DNA of 64,000 bases from Plotosus lineatus (GCA_024760905.1 CM045729.1:1020001-1084000); one strand, 5' to 3'. Shown: positions 35,890 to 49,162, counted from the stretch's first letter. Notes: generated by a model not told the origin, from the letters alone. Made by a program: numbers and translations.

Positions 35890-38800
35890 TCACATAGGAA
35901 GAAGACATCAAGAGAAGATGGGCCCAATACTGCGACGCACTATACAAAAGAAGTGGAAACGATTCTGACAATAATGTTGGACCTTGCAGCGACTTGGAAC
36001 CATCACCACTCACAGAGGAGGTAGAACAAGCACTTTAAGAGCTTACAAATGAGAAGTCACCTGGAATTGATGATTTACCAGCAGAATTATGGAAAGCCAC
36101 TGGCGACGGTGGCATTGGCCTTCTATGGAAACTATGCACTAAAATTTCGGAAGACCAAGAGTGGCCAAACGATTGGTGTTATGCTGTATTTGTGACCATG
36201 CATAAAAAAAAAGGGAATATGAAGAAATGCAGCAATTACAGAACAATCAGTTTGATGGTGCATGCCAGCAAAATACTCCTGAAGACCATCATAAACAGAA
36301 TAAAGCATAAATATGCTGGAGAAATCTTTGAAGATCAATCAGGTTTTGTACAATGGGGAGGAACCAGGGAACATATAGTCAACATCGGGCAAATAATAGA
36401 AAAATGCCGTGGACACAATATGCCACTGTATTTGTGCTTTTTTGACTACTCAAAGGCTTTTAACTGTGTCAGCCATGGCCAATTATTAGAGATGTCTGAA
36501 ATGGAATTTCCTGAACACATTATCTGTCTGCTAAGTAAACTTTATGAAGATCAGGAGTCAGCTGTTAGAACAAGCTGTGGCCTTTCACACTGATTCAAAA
36601 TAGGCAGGGTGTGAGATGGGTGCAGCGCATCGCCCACCCTATATAATCTTTATGCAGAAGACATCAAGAGGAATGCACTGGAAATATGGAGAGTGAAAAT
36701 CAGAGGTGTAAAATGGAATAATCTCCGATATGCAGATGACACCACCTTGATTGCTACCAACAAAGAAGAACTTCTGGAAATGATATCAGATGTGAAGAAA
36801 GCCAGTACAGCGAAGGGTCTTCTACTAAATGTGAAGAAAACCAAAGTTATGGTATTAGAACAGCACGACTGATTTTTTCAGACTTCATTCTTGAAGGAGG
36901 TGAAGGAGTTCATCTACCTTGGTTCCCTCATTACAGCTGATGGCAAATGCAGTCCAGATATCCAGATACGGCTGGCAATGGCTCATACACACGTGAGACC
37001 CTCCTCGGCCTGCGCGCCCCCGCCCTCCTTCACGCGGAAAAGCCCGTTGTACCTGTGGAAATACGGAGGAAAAGGAGAGGCTGCAGAGGGGGACGAAAGA
37101 CGCGGAGGACATGTGTTCCCTCTGTCATCATGGGAAATGTCCGCGCGATCGCCAACAAGACGGAGGAGCTGGCGGCGCTGACCCGGCAGCAGAGGCAGTA
37201 CCGGGACTGCAGCCTCATGTGTTTCTCAGAGACGTGGCTGAATGAACTCACACCGGACTCTGTGGTTTCTCTTAACGGATTTACACTCGCGCGTGCAGAT
37301 CGGAGTGTAACGGAGAGCGGTAAGAAGAAAGGAGGGGGTGTGGCGATCTATGTAAATGAACGATGGTGCCACCCGGCAAACGTGCACGTGAAGGAGCAGC
37401 TGTGCGCGGGACCTGGAAATGCTAGCGGTAAGCGCGCGGCCATATTATCTACCGAGGAGTTTTTCACGTGATTGTGTTTTGCGTGTACATTCCGCCCTAC
37501 ACGGCTGATGCGACGACGCGTGTGGCGTCTACACAGCGCCATTAATCAGACACAGACTCGTCACCCCCGCGCCATGATTCTGATCAGCGGGGACTTTAAC
37601 GCCCCTCTCTCCGCCTCTCTCCGGCGTTCACGCAATACGTGAAGTGCTCCACAAGAAAATAAAACACTGGACTTGCTGTATGCAAATGTGAAGGGCGCTT
37701 ACAGCTCCTCCCCTCCCCACTGGGACGATCAGACCACAACCTGGTCTACCTGCTCCCCAATACACACCCAGGGTCTTGAAAGGAACCTGCACAGAAGAGT
37801 CTGTGAAAGTGTGGACCGAGAGACCAATGAGAGGCTTAGGGACTGTTTCCAGACCACAGACTGGAGCATGCTCTGTGACTCCTTTGGTGATGACATCAGC
37901 GGCCTCACACACTGTATCACTGATTACATGAACTTCTGCGTGGACAGCACTGTGCCAACCACGGAGAAGTGGTGCTTCTCCAACAACCACCCATAGGTCA
38001 CCCCTGAGCTTAAAGTCCTCCTGAACAAAGAAAAGAGGGCTTTCATCTCGAGGGGACAGAGAGCAGAAGAAGGTCAGCGTGAGCTCCAGTGGAGAATCAG
38101 GAGGGCAAAGAAGGACTATGGGAAGAAGATGGAGGAGAAGCTGGCTCAGAACAGCGTGCGGGGCGTCTGGAGAGGACTAAAGACCATGTCTGGATTTGGG
38201 CAGAGTGTCAGAGGGACAGCTGATGGTGACCAGCGCTGGGCGGATGAACTAAGCTGTTACTTCAACAGGTTTGATTCTCCCCCTCCCCCTCTGCACCCTC
38301 CTCGTTCCCTCCCCTCTTCACACGTCTACAGACCAGCTGACACCTCCCCCTCCCAGGCCAACTTCCTTGACTGCTACAGCCCGACAGACACATCCCCTCC
38401 TCCTCTGCAGCCCCACACCAGCCCCCTCTCCCTCATCAGACCAGGTGAGGAGACAGCTGAGCGACTAAATCAGAGGAAATCTGAAGGACCTGATGGCATC
38501 AGTCCCAGGATTGCTGAGGACCTCGCAGACCAGCTCTGTGTGGTACTATGCTACCTGTACAACCTAAACCTCAGCCTGGAGAAGGTTCCCGTCTATGGAA
38601 GACCTCCTGTGTGGTTCGGTTCCCAAAACAGCACAAGCGAAGGAACCAGCCCACTACAGACCTGTCGCCCTGACCTCCCACCTCATTAAGACCATGGAAA
38701 GGCTCCTCCTTGAACACCTCCGGCTCTATGGTGAGCCCCACCTAGACCGCTGCAGTTTGCCTACAGGCCCAACATCGGAGTAGAAGGCGCCGTCATCTAC

Positions 38801-40492
38801 CTTCTGCAGCGGGCACTAACCCACCTGGAGATCGCCCGGCAAGCGCTGTGAGGTCATGTTCTTTGACTTCTCCAGCGCCTTCAACACCATCAGGCCAGCG
38901 GCGTCTGCGAGGAAGCTGGAGGGCGTGGGAGTGGGCGGGCATCTTGCTGCCTGGATTATTGACTACCTTACCAACCGTCCACAATGCGTGCGGCTCTTGT
39001 GGCTGTAAGTCAAAAGGTGGTAGTTGCAGCATACGGGGCACCGCAGAACACCGTCCTCACCCTTCCTTTTTCAATATCTATACCTCGGACTTCATATATA
39101 ACACAAACAGCTGCCACCTCCAGAAGTTCTCGGACGACTCCGCCATCGTGGGCCGTGTGTCTGAGGGGAGCAGGCTGGAGTACGGTCGGTCATCATTGAC
39201 CGTGGACTGGTGTGGCGCAACCACCTGTGCTTGAACACCAGGAAGGCGAAGGAGATGAGTGATCGACTTCAGGAAAAACACTCAAACACACACACACACT
39301 TACTAGTGAACATCCAGGGACAGGACATTGAGACAGTGGACAGTTTCAAGTACCTGGGTGTTCACCTTAACAATAAACTGGACTGGTCCCACAACACCAA
39401 CGCCCTGTACAAGAAGGGCCAGAGTCGCCTCCATCTTCTGAGGAGACTCAGGTCCTTCGTATGAACCTCTGCTCAGGACTTTTATGACTCTGTGGTAGCC
39501 TCTGCAATCCTCTCGCTGCCATCTGCTGGGCCCCAGGCAGCACAGGCGGGACAGAAAGAGACTGAACAAGCTGGTCCAGGAGGGCCAGCTCTGTCCTCGA
39601 CTGCCCACTGGACTCTGTGGAGGAGGTGAGTGAGAGGAGGATAGTTGCCAAAGCTCACATCCATCTGTTCAACATCTATCACCCACTGCACCAGACTGTA
39701 GAGGAGCTGAGTAGCTCCTTCAGTGGGCGACTGAGGCATCCTCAGTGCAGGAAGGAGGCGCTGCCGCAGGTGATTCATTCCCACCGCTATCCAGACTGTA
39801 CAACGCCACTTTGTAACTGTCTGTGAAAATACCGGTTATGTGCAATAAAAACCCCCATGCACTTTAATCAACCACATCTACCCCACTGACTGTGAACCAT
39901 ATCAACCCATCTACTCTGCACTCAGATACATTACACTTTAATATAGGCCAGTCTATAAAGTTGCTCCATTCTTTTCTTTTATTGTTTATTAATTTATACT
40001 ATTTATGTATCTACTTATTTATTTACTTATATAATATATATGTACGTGTGTATGTTTGTATTTGTATCTATTTTTGCACCCCCTACTGATGGTACCTCAA
40101 GAGCCTGTAACAGTGAATTTCTCCATTGTGAGATTAATAAAGCTGTATCTTATCTTATCTTATCTTACAAACATCCAGAACACAGCATCAATCTGGAAGA
40201 GCAGCGGAATAAGTTTGCAATTGACAATCCAGTTACTGAGGGCCACAGCTTTTGCCATTGTATCATATGGCAGTGAATCCTGGGCCATGACCAAGTCTGA
40301 TCAGCAGAAGGTAGGATCATCCAGGGATCAGTTGGGGCAAAAAGACGGTGAGGAAGACCCCCCAACAGCATGTAGTAACAACATCAAGACACCTGGACTG
40401 GCTAACAGCTAGCTGAAGCTTCAACAGCAGCAACAGACAGAACTCACTGGCAAGAGATCATGAGGGCCACTGCAGCACTGTTCGCGTCATCG

Positions 40493-40500
<8 letters not shown>
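35890..40500 (+). pseudogene. LINE reverse transcriptase split by an L2-like insertion
   Basis: First part 35890-36977: IKRRWAQYCDALYKRSGN, PLTEEVEQAL, SPGIDDLPAELWKAT, NYRTISLMVHASKILLKTII, FEDQSGFVQWGGTREHI, FFDYSKAFNCVSHGQLL, NNLRYADDTTLIATN (RT box YADD) and VKEFIYLGSLITADGK. Second part 40168-40500: NIQNTASIWKSSGISLQLTI, LLRATAFAIVSYGSESWAMT, KSDQQK. The two parts join in the expected protein order. Several stops and frameshifts. Related to, but distinct from, the LINE at 19602-24064. Confidence 0.82.
36978..40167 (+). mobile_element. L2-like LINE (dead)
   Basis: More GC-rich than its surroundings. Endonuclease: VRAIANKTEELAALTR, CFSETWLNELTPDSVVSLNG, GKKKGGGVAIYVNERW, ISGDFNAPLSA (37130-37610). 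Linker: VTPELKVLLNKEKRAF. RT: KSEGPDGISPRIAEDL, RPVALTSHLIKTMERLLLEH, FAYRPNIGVEGAVIYLLQRA, FDFSSAFNTIR, GAPQNTVLT, QKFSDDSAIVG (YADD reads FSDD), FKYLGVHLNNKLDWS and YKKGQSRLHLLRRLRSF (38470-39460). The C-terminus reaches about 39820, then comes the 3' UTR with an AATAAAGCTGTATC signal and a (TTATC)n tail (40145-40167). Many frameshifts. The clade is judged from motifs and tail. Confidence 0.8.

Positions 40501-40572
<72 letters not shown>
40497..40572. repeat. (GA)n microsatellite
   Basis: Pure GA run directly after the end of the split LINE. Confidence 0.95.
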
Positions 40573-40576
<4 letters not shown>

Positions 40577-40607
40577 ATGTTTCAGAGTCATATTCTCCAA
40601 ATGGGGG

Positions 40608-40897
40608 CTTTTTAAACCCAAGTCATAGTGGCTCATCAGGCCAGGCTTATCCCCGGTTTCCATAGCATGAAGCTACCAGGAGTTCAACTCCTCCTGGATG
40701 GGACAATAGTCCAGCGCAGGTTACCTTCCCAGTATATTTTTACTGGTACCCATTTGTACTGCTGGGTGAACAGAGGCACACTTGTGGTTAAAACCTTGCC
40801 CAGGTGGTTTAGCACAGTGGGGGGTCTAACTGGGATTCAAATCCACAACCTCCTGATCATGAGCGCAGTATTTAACCACGACGCCACCGGCCCCACT
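40608..40897 (-). mobile_element. tRNA-derived SINE, third family (second copy)
   Basis: Same family and orientation as 20851-21150: shared TTATCCCCGGTTTCCATAGC, CCAGGAGTTCAACTCC, GCAGGTTACCTTCCCAG, and terminal ACGCCACCGGCCCCAC. 40898-41117 shows nothing recognisable. Confidence 0.82.
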
Positions 40898-41117
40898 TAT
40901 ATTCTCCAAATGACGAGGTCTTAAAATATATTTTTCTGAGATTCGCAATAAATGCAACATTTTCTGTAAATAATCTTCTAATTCAGCCATTAGAATGAGA
41001 AATTCTGCCAGAACAAAACTTTTCAAATCTGTTAACATTATACAGTGAGTTTTATATTTTGGTAGAATTTACCATCCATTTTTATCAGTTTTATAGAAAA
41101 TCATCTTTATTAATTCG

Positions 41118-41630
41118 TCCCTCAGTCCGTCGTGGTGAAGAAGGAGCTGAGCCACAAGACAAAGCTCTCAATTTATCAGTCGATCTATGTTCCAACCCTC
41201 ACCTATGGTCACAAGCTTTGGGTAGTGACCGAAAGAAGAGGATTGCGGATACAAGCAGCTGAAATGAGCTTCTTTTGCTGGGTGGCAAGGCTCTGCCTTT
41301 GAGGTAAGATGAGAAGCTCTATCATCTTGGGAGAGCTCAGAGTAGATCCGCTGCTCCTCTGCATTGAGAGGGGCCAGTTGAGGTGGCTTGGGTATCTGGT
41401 CAGAATGCCTCCCCGGTAGTGTGGTGTTTCGAACATATCCAACTGGGAATAGATCCCTGGGGTCAACCTAGAACACGCTGGAGGGACTATGTCTCTCAGC
41501 TTGTCTGGGAATGCCTCGGTGTCCCCCCGGAAGAGCTGGACAAAGTGGCTGGGGAGAGGGATGTCTGGACCTCTTTGCTTTGGTTTCTCCCCCTGCGACC
41601 CAACCCCAGATTAAGCGAAAGAAAATGAAA
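41118..41630 (+). pseudogene. LINE RT C-terminal fragment, same family as 42618-45048
   Basis: KKELSHKTKLSIYQSIYVPT, LTYGHKLWV, IQAAEMSFF, RVDPLLLCIERGQLRWLGYL, TRWRDYVSQLVWECLGVPPE and RDVWTSLLWFLPLRPNP, followed by the 3' end TTAAGCGAAAGAAAATGAAA. 5' truncated, with frameshifts. Lies inverted relative to the larger copy. Confidence 0.8.
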
Positions 41631-41639
41631 TGAGATAAG

Positions 41640-42119
41640 ATCTTTATTAATCAGGCCAAAGCTTTTTGGAAACCCACAAAACATACAAAAATAGATCCAG
41701 ATCCACTTTTAGCATGCTTCTTCTGACCGATGTTGAAATAGTATACATTTACTCAGTGCTGGAGTGTGTTCTTCTGAGCCGAAATATCACACCATCACAC
41801 TGATTAAATAATTTTGATATTCCTCCAGGTCATCCAGGTGCAGTTTAATGCACTGATTTCTTAATTAGTATTGTCTTTTTTAACATCTGTAAAGTGCATC
41901 GATGGCCTGTTCAGCAGTTTTTCAATATTATCCATTTTCTTCTGAATCAATCACATCTCTCTGAGAAGAACTTGAATGTTCTGATGCTTGTCATTGCTCT
42001 GCACTAGATAGGCTGTGAAAATTGATCCTTCACCCATTTTAACTCTCAGAATCAATTTTACCTTCTATACATTGTGATGGATATAAAATAACCCTCGAGT
42101 ATCTTTGTAAATATTTCTT
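41640..42119. other. No supported gene
   Basis: AT-rich with no long frame or recognised repeat, apart from a short CATTC run near 42125. Confidence 0.5.
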
Positions 42120-42592
42120 TCTTTCATTCATTCATTTTCTGAACTGCTCGACAAGAGTAACTGCAAAGCCATCAGCATGTTTCTAATCGGGAGTTAGAGT
42201 CCCCTGAGGCAGTTCGTTCACAGTAACGTTCTGGCAACTCATGCAGCGGCACTGGAACCCAGTCGTATCGGCACTTGCGCTTCCACTGGATCCTTCCGGT
42301 GGTGCCAAGAGGGGGGACATGCTGCTTGGGTAACAGCCTGCCCTCCATTACTCCTGACCCCTGCTCTGTGGAGAGTATCACCAGCCAGGATACCAGCCAG
42401 AGCACAGCCAGAGTCCTTTGGGACTGACGGAGGCTGACTACCACATACAGTGAGAGACATGTCCCGCCCTTTGATAACTCAGTTAGTGCACTGGGGGAAC
42501 AGTGACAATCCGTTGAGAACGGGGCTTGAACCCCCGACCTTAGGATCAATGATCCATCAGCCTTACCAACAGGCCACAACTGCCCGCCTTGA
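42120..42592 (-). mobile_element. Composite tRNA-derived SINE (minus)
   Basis: On the minus strand the head is GGGCAGTTGTGGCCTGTTGG with B box GGTTCAAGCCCC (complement at about 42523). A body with GGACTCTGGCTGTGCTC and GAGTTGCCAGAACGTTAC follows, then a short return of the standard SINE body (complement of GACAAGAGTAACTGCAAAGC) at 42148. Looks like a mosaic of two SINE types. Confidence 0.65.
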
Positions 42593-42617
42593 AGACTCAT
42601 AAAAGGTATCAAATATT

Positions 42618-45048
42618 CATCATCATCATCATCTTCTTCCGCTTAGTCCAGGGTCGGGTCGCGGGGGCAGCAACCTTAGCAAAAAGGTCCAGACATCCCT
42701 CTCCCGAGCTACTTCCTCCAACTTTCCCGGGGGGACACCGAGGCGGTCCCAGACAAGCCGAGAGACATAGTCCCTCCAGCGTGTTCTAGGTCGACCCCGG
42801 GGTCTCTTCCCGGTTGGACATGCCCGAAACACCACTCCAGGGAGGTGTCCGGGGGGGCATTCTGACCAGATGCCCGAGCCACCTCAACTGGCCCCTCTCA
42901 ATGCGGAGGAGCAGCGGCTCTACTCCGAGCTCTCCCCGGATGGCGGAGCTTCTCACCCTATCTCTAAGGGAGAACCCCGCCACCCGGCGAAGAAAGCTCA
43001 TTTCAGCCGCTTGTATCCGTGATCTTGTTCGTCGGTCATTACCCAAAGCTCGTGACCAAAGGTGAGGGTTGGAACATAGATCGACTGGTAAATTGAGAGC
43101 TTCGCCTTGCGGCTCAGCTCCTTTTTCACCACAATGGACCGGTACAGGCACTGCTTAACAGCAGAGGCTGCAGCGATCTGTCTGTCGATCTCTCGCTCCA
43201 TCCTTCCCTCACTCGTAAACAAGACCCCAAGATACTTAAACTCCTCCACTTGGGGCAGGACCTCATTCCCGACCCGGAGGGTGCATTCCACCATTATCCG
43301 ACTGAGAACCATGGCCTCGGACTTGGAGGTACTGATCTTCATCCCGGCTGCTTCGCACTCAGCTGCGAATTGCTCCAATGAGAGCTGGAGGGCACGACTT
43401 GATGAAGCCAAAAGGACAACATCATCCGCAAAAAGCAGAGACGATATCTGATGGCCACCAAACCAGAACCCCTCATCGCCTCGACTGCGCCTAGAAATTC
43501 TGTCCATAAAAATTATGAACAGAATCGGTGACAAAGGACAGCCTTGGCGGACTCCAACTCCCACTGGAAACGAATCCGACCTGCTGTTACCAATACGGAC
43601 CAAACTCTGGCTCCGGTGATACAGCGACCGAATAGCTCGTAGCAACGGATCCGGAACGCCGTATTCTCGGAGCACGCCCCACAAGATCTTTCGAGGGACA
43701 CTGTCGAAAGCCTTCTCCAAATCCACAAAGCACATGTGGACAGATTGGGCAAACTCCCATGCCCCCTCCAGAATCCTGTGGAGCGTATAGAGTTGGTCAA
43801 GAGTGCTGCGGCCAGGACGAAAACCACATTGTTCCTCCTGAATCCGAGGTTCGACTATCGGTCGGATCCTCCTCTCTAGTACCCTGCATAGACTTTCCCA
43901 GGTAGGCTGAGGAGTGTAATTCCCGATAATTGGAACACACCCTCCGGTCCCCTTCTTAAAAATTGGGACCACCACGCCAGTTTGCCAATCCAGAGGTACA
44001 GCCCCGATGACCACGCGATGTTGCAGAGATGTGTCAACCAAGACAGTCCTACAACATCCAGAGCCCTGACATATTCCGGGCGCATCTCGTCCAACCCCGG
44101 AGCTCGACCACCGACGTGCCTTTTGACAACCTCAGTGACCTCCACTCCAGTGATGGGGGGGCCCTCACCCGTACCCCGAGGGTCTTCCTCTTCCACGGAG
44201 GGCGTGTTGCTGGGATTGAGAAGGTCCTCAAAGTATTCCCTCCACCTCTCAACAACCTCCCCAGTCAAGGTAAGCAGCTCCCCACCTCCACCGTAAACAG
44301 TGTTTGTGAAGAACTGCTTCCCCCTCCTGAGGCGTCGGATGGTGGCACAGAACCTTTTTGAGGCCAACCGATAATCACTCTCCAGGCCCTCACCGAACTC
44401 CTCCCACGCCCGAGATTTTGCATCTGCGACAGCCTCGGCTGCAGCACGTTTGGCCTGCCGGTACCCGTTTGCTGCCTCAGGAGTCCCACAAGCTAATAAA
44501 ACCCGATAGGGCTCCTTCTTCAGCTGGACGGCCCCCTTCACCGCAGGTGTCCACCACCGGGTTCAGAGATTACCGCCACGACAAGCACCGACGACCTTAC
44601 GGCCACAGCTATGGGCTGCCGCCTCAGCAATGGAGGCACGAAACATGGCCCATTCGGATTCCATGTCCCCCGCCTCCTCCGGAACGTGGTTGTAGCTCTG
44701 CCGGAGGTTGGAGTTAAAGGCCTCTCGGACAGGGGGCTCCGCCAAACATTCCCAGCAGACCCTGATTACACGCTTGGGCCTGCCAGGTCTGGAAGGCAAC
44801 CTCCCACACCACCGAAGCCAACTCACCACCAGGTAGTGATCGGTAGACAGCTCAGCTCCTCTCTTCACCCGAGTGTCCAGAACATATGGTCGCAAGTCCG
44901 ATGACACGACGACAAAGTCAATCATCGAACTGCGACCTAGGGTGTCCTGGTGCCAAGTGCACTTATGGACACCCTTATGTTCGAACATGATGTTCGTGAT
45001 AGACAAACTATGACGAGCACAGAAGTCCAACAACGACACACCATTCGG
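42618..45048 (-). mobile_element. LINE (clade uncertain), 5' truncated
   Basis: Flanked by ATCAAATATT (42608-42617 and 45049-45058). Endonuclease C-terminal part: LLDFCARHSLSITNIMFEHK, CTWHQDTLGRSSMIDFVVVS, GAELSTDHYLVVS. RT: VPIFKKGTGGCVPI, IQEEQCGFRPGRSTLDQLYT, CFVDLEKAFDSVPRKILWG, VGVRQGCPLSPILFIIFMDR, SSLLFADDVVLLASS (FADD), VEEFKYLGVLFTSEGRMERE, then MSFLRRVAGFSLRDRVRSS and RGRPRTRWRDYVSRLVW. The 347-codon RT frame (42998-44041) is open, with frameshifts on either side. A short ATG-repeat tail ends the element at 42618. The GC content is higher than nearby. Confidence 0.85.
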
Positions 45049-45196
45049 ATCAAATATTGGGGGCACATATTTCATTTCAGGTTATAATTTATTCCAACTG
45101 TTCTTATCTTACTTTACTTTTTACCTCTTAACTTGATTGAAAGTTGAGATTAGTGAATTTTCTCAGATGGAAATGTGATCTTCAACTTTTATGAGG

Positions 45197-48100
45197 CAGA
45201 TTCTTCTTCTTCTTCTTATCTTCTTCTTCTTCTTCTTCTTCTTCTTCTTCTTCTTTTCCTTTCGGCTGTTCCCTTCAGGGGTCACCACAGCAAATTATCT
45301 GCCTTCATCTCACCCTATCCTCTCCATCTTCTACTCTTGCTCCAACTACCTTCATGTCCACCTTCAAAACATCCATAAATCTTCTCTTTGGTCTTCCTCT
45401 AGTACTCCTGCCTGGTAGTTCCAAACTCAGCATCCTACTACCAATATACTCACTATATCTCCTCTGTACATGTCCAAACCATCTCAATCTAGCCTCTCTG
45501 ACTTTGTCCCGAAAAACACCTCACATGTGCTGTCCCTTCAATGTACTCATTCCTGAGCCTATCCACCATCGTTACTCCCAAAGAGAATCTCAACATTTTC
45601 ATCTCTACTCTGCCTCCTGTCTTTTCCTCAGTGCCACTGTTTCTAAACCATATAACATCGCTGGCCTCAACACTATCTTGTACACTTTTCCTTTCATTCT
45701 TGCCGATACCCTCCTATCACACATCACATCAGACACTTTTCTCTGACCATTCCAAAATGCCTGCACACGCTTCTTCACTTCTTTTCCACACTCTCCATTG
45801 CTCTGGATTGTTGAGCCTAAGTACTTCAAATCCTCCACCTTATGTATCTCTGATCCCTGTAACTTTACCTTTCCTCTTGGGTCCTTGTCGTTCACACACA
45901 TGTATTCTGTCTTACTGAGGCTAACCTTCATTCCTCTCTTTTCCAAGGTATACCTCCACCTCTCTAGATTTTCCTGTACTTGTTCTCTGCTCTCACGACA
46001 AATCATAATGTCATCTGCAAACATCATAGTCCATGGAGTTTCTTGTCTAACCTCGTCTGTCAGCCTGTCCATCACCATAGCAAACAAGAAGGGGCTCAGA
46101 GCTGACCCTTGATGGAGTCCTACCTCCACCTTGAAATTTTCTGTCACACCGACAGCACACCTCACCACTGTCTTACATCTCACATACATGTCCTGTACCA
46201 ATCTAACATACTTCTATGCCACTCCAGACTTCCTCATACAATACCACAGTTCTTCTCTTGGCACCCTGTTGTATACTTTCTCCAGATCCACAGAGGCACA
46301 ATGCAGCTCTCTCTGACCTTCTCAGTACTTCTCTGTTAACATCCTCAAAGCAAACACTGCATCTGTGGTGCTCTTACTTGGCATGAAACCAAACTGTTGT
46401 TCACAAATGCTGACCTCTGCCCTTAGTCTAGCTTCAACTATTCTTTCCCATAACTTCATAGTGTGGCTCATCAACTTTATCCCTCTGTAGTTGCCACAAC
46501 TCTGCACGTCTCCCTGGTTCTTAAAAATGGGCTCTTGCATACTTCTCCATTCTCCCAGTATCTGCGCTCTCTCTAAGATCTTGTTGAATGTTCATGTCAG
46601 AAAATCTACTGCTACCTCGCTTAGACAATTCCATACCTCCACCGGTATGTCATCAGGACCAACTGCCTTTCCACTCGTCATCCTTTTCAATGCCTTTTTC
46701 ACTTCATCCTTACTAATATTTGCTCCTTCCTGGTCCTCAACAGTCACCTCTTCTACTCTTTTTTCTCTTTCGTTTTCCTTATTCATCAGCTCTTCAAAGT
46801 ACTCTTTCCATCTTCCCAGCACACTTCTTTCATCAGTCAGTACATTTCCCTCTTAGTCCTAAATCACTCTAACTTGCTGCACGTGTTTCTCATCTCTATT
46901 TCTCTGCTGTGCCAACCTGTGTAAATCATTTTAACCCTCCTTACTGTGCAACCTATCATACAAGTCATCATACGCCCTCTGTTTGGCCTTGGACACTGCC
47001 ACGTTCACCTTACGCTGTGTCTCCCTGTACTCCTGTTTACTCTCTTGGATCATCTCTGTGTCCCACTTCTTCTTAGCTAATCTCTTCCTTTGTAAACACT
47101 CCTGCACTTCCTCATTCCACCACCAAGTCTCCTTATCTAGTTTTCTTCTCGAGGACACACCAACTGCTCTCCTACGTACTTCCTTGATCACATTAGCTGT
47201 AGTTGTCCAGTCATCTGGAAGCACTTCCTGACCACGCAAAGCCTGTTTCAACTCCTTCTTGAAGACACCATGGAACTCTTCATTTTTTAGCTTCCACCAC
47301 TTTTTCTTCTGCTCTGCCTTTGCCTTCTTCGCCATCAGCGTCATCCTGCACACCACCATCCTATGCTCTTTGGCAACAATCTCACCCACTACTACTTTTC
47401 AGTCCTTTAAATTACATCGCCTACACAAGATGTAGTCTAGCTGTGTGCTCCTACCTTCGGTTTTATGAGTCACCCTGTGCTCCTGTCTCTTTTGGAAGAA
47501 AGTATTCACCACAGCCATTTCCATCCTTTTTGCAAAATCTATCAACATCTGTCCTTCTGCGTTCCTGTCCTGGATACCAAACCTGCCCATCACTTACTTG
47601 TCCCCTCTGTTGCCTGCACCAACATGTCCATTGAAGTCTGCACCAATGACCACTCTTTCATCTCTGGGGGTACTCTGCATCACTTCATCTAACTCACTCC
47701 AGAATCTCTCCTTCTCTTCAAGCTCACATCTTGCCTGTGGAGCATAAGCACGAACAACATTGAACATCACACCTTCAATTTCTCTCTTGAGACTCATCAC
47801 TCTGTCTGACACTCTTTTTACTTCTTGAAAATTCCTGCCAAACCCCTCCTTCAAGATGACCCCTACACCATTTCTCTTCCCATCCACACCATGATAAAAC
47901 AGCTTAAACCCTGCTCCTAAGCTTCTCGCCTTGCTACCTTTCAACCTGGTCTCTTGTTCAAACAGTATGTCCATCTTCCTCCTCTGCATTTTGCCAGCCA
48001 GCTTTCTAGCTTTTTCTGTCATAGTTCTAACATTCAAAGTCCCTACTCTCAGTCCTAGACTCATTCCTTTCCTCTTGTCTCTCCCTCTATGGACACGCCT

Positions 48101-48320
48101 CCCGCCTCTCCTTCTTCGACCAACAGTAGTCCAATTTCCACCAGCACCCTGTTGGTTAACAGCACTGATGGTGTTCGTTGTTAACCCGGGCCTCAACCAA
48201 TCCAGTATGAATTTTGTTTTGATCAATTGCATGACAATTTTGGCAGAAGCTTTACGCCGGGTGCCTTTCCTCTTGCAATCCTATGCATTTATCCAGGCTT
48301 GGGACCTGTATAAGGGTGAC
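45197..48320 (-). mobile_element. RTE-clade LINE, copy D (near full length, dead)
   Basis: Starts (element 3' end) with a TTC-repeat tail at 45197-45256 and ends near 48320. Endonuclease LRVGTLNVRTMTEKARKLAG, GADFNGHVGAGNRGD (48060-47600), STQLDYILCRRCNLKD (about 47430), RT VSICEQQFGFMPSKSTTDAV (about 46410), VGLHQGSALSPFLFAMVMDR, MMFADDIMICRESREQ (about 46020) and the C-terminus to about 45305. Multiple frameshifts. Target duplication not clear (CAGATT on both sides is only suggestive). Confidence 0.9.
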
Positions 48321-48619
48321 AACAAACAAAACAGATTGTAGGCCACTCAAGAACCTGTCGGCTCACGAGCGCCATGTGCCATGGGTACTGTTCTCCTCAG
48401 CGAGGAACTTTTTACTGGGTTCTTTGATTAATCTGCGAGAACAATACTGTAAACGATCCATTCAGCTATCAATCTATCCATGACTCTGTGTGAGTTTCCA
48501 TGACAGATAGCTTGGTCATCAAAGACAATTTAATGAAAAAAAGAAAATGATTGGAATAAAACATAAAAGGTCTTGTGTTATGTGTGTGGGTGTGTGTGTG
48601 GAGGGGTGTGGGGGGTGCA
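48321..48619. other. No supported gene
   Basis: Non-coding sequence between RTE copy D and the GT tracts. No element recognised. Confidence 0.5.
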
Positions 48620-48620
48620 T

Positions 48621-48683
<63 letters not shown>

Positions 48684-48724
48684 TGTATGTCGTGAATGTG
48701 TTCTCTGTGCATGCTGTTTGTGTG

Positions 48725-48765
<41 letters not shown>
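48620..48765. repeat. (GT)n microsatellites
   Basis: Two GT tracts (about 48620-48682 and 48717-48765) separated by GGTGTATGTCGTGAATGTG. Confidence 0.95.
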
Positions 48766-48767
<2 letters not shown>

Positions 48768-48839
48768 TGTATGTGGCGAATGTGTTCTGTGTGTATGGTG
48801 CGTATGTGGCGTGGTATATATGTGAGTGGGTATATGTGA

Positions 48840-49085
48840 GTGTGAATTGTTTGAATGTTTGAATGATGTGTTTTTAATGTTTGAATGGTGCGTTTGCATG
48901 TTTGAATGGATCATGTGGGAGAACTTGTTTCGTATACATAGACAAAAAATTTTGGAAAATGTTTTTTGTAACCGAGATTTTTCGTTTGCTGGGAGTATCA
49001 TTAGTTTGCGCTCTGCTGAAGTGCATCCCCTTTGAATAATGAATTGACTCTGTGCCATCTCACACAGTCTTCTACATTCTGGGTC
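48840..49085 (+). repeat. Repeat module X, copy 1
   Basis: Shares with 56350-56575 the words CTTGTTTCGTATACA, GTAACCGAGATTTTT, GTTTGCTGGGA and CCCCTTTGAATAA in the same order. The TCGTAAAGTGAGGTATCACTG end in copy 2 resembles a DNA-transposon terminus. No coding sequence. Confidence 0.7.
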
Positions 49086-49162
49086 TAGTTGAAAGTTCAT
49101 TACGTTATTGCGTCACACTTTTATGTTCTTTATAATATATAGTATAGTATGTTCTATATAAT

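Noticed and set aside
36885..37112. Overlapping minus-strand frames in the GC-rich LINE
   Set aside because: Shadow frames of the plus-strand endonuclease, caused by high GC.
48519..49100. 193-codon His/Thr-rich frame on the minus strand, and Cys/Val-rich frames on the plus strand
   Set aside because: Translations of (GT)n/(CA)n tracts.
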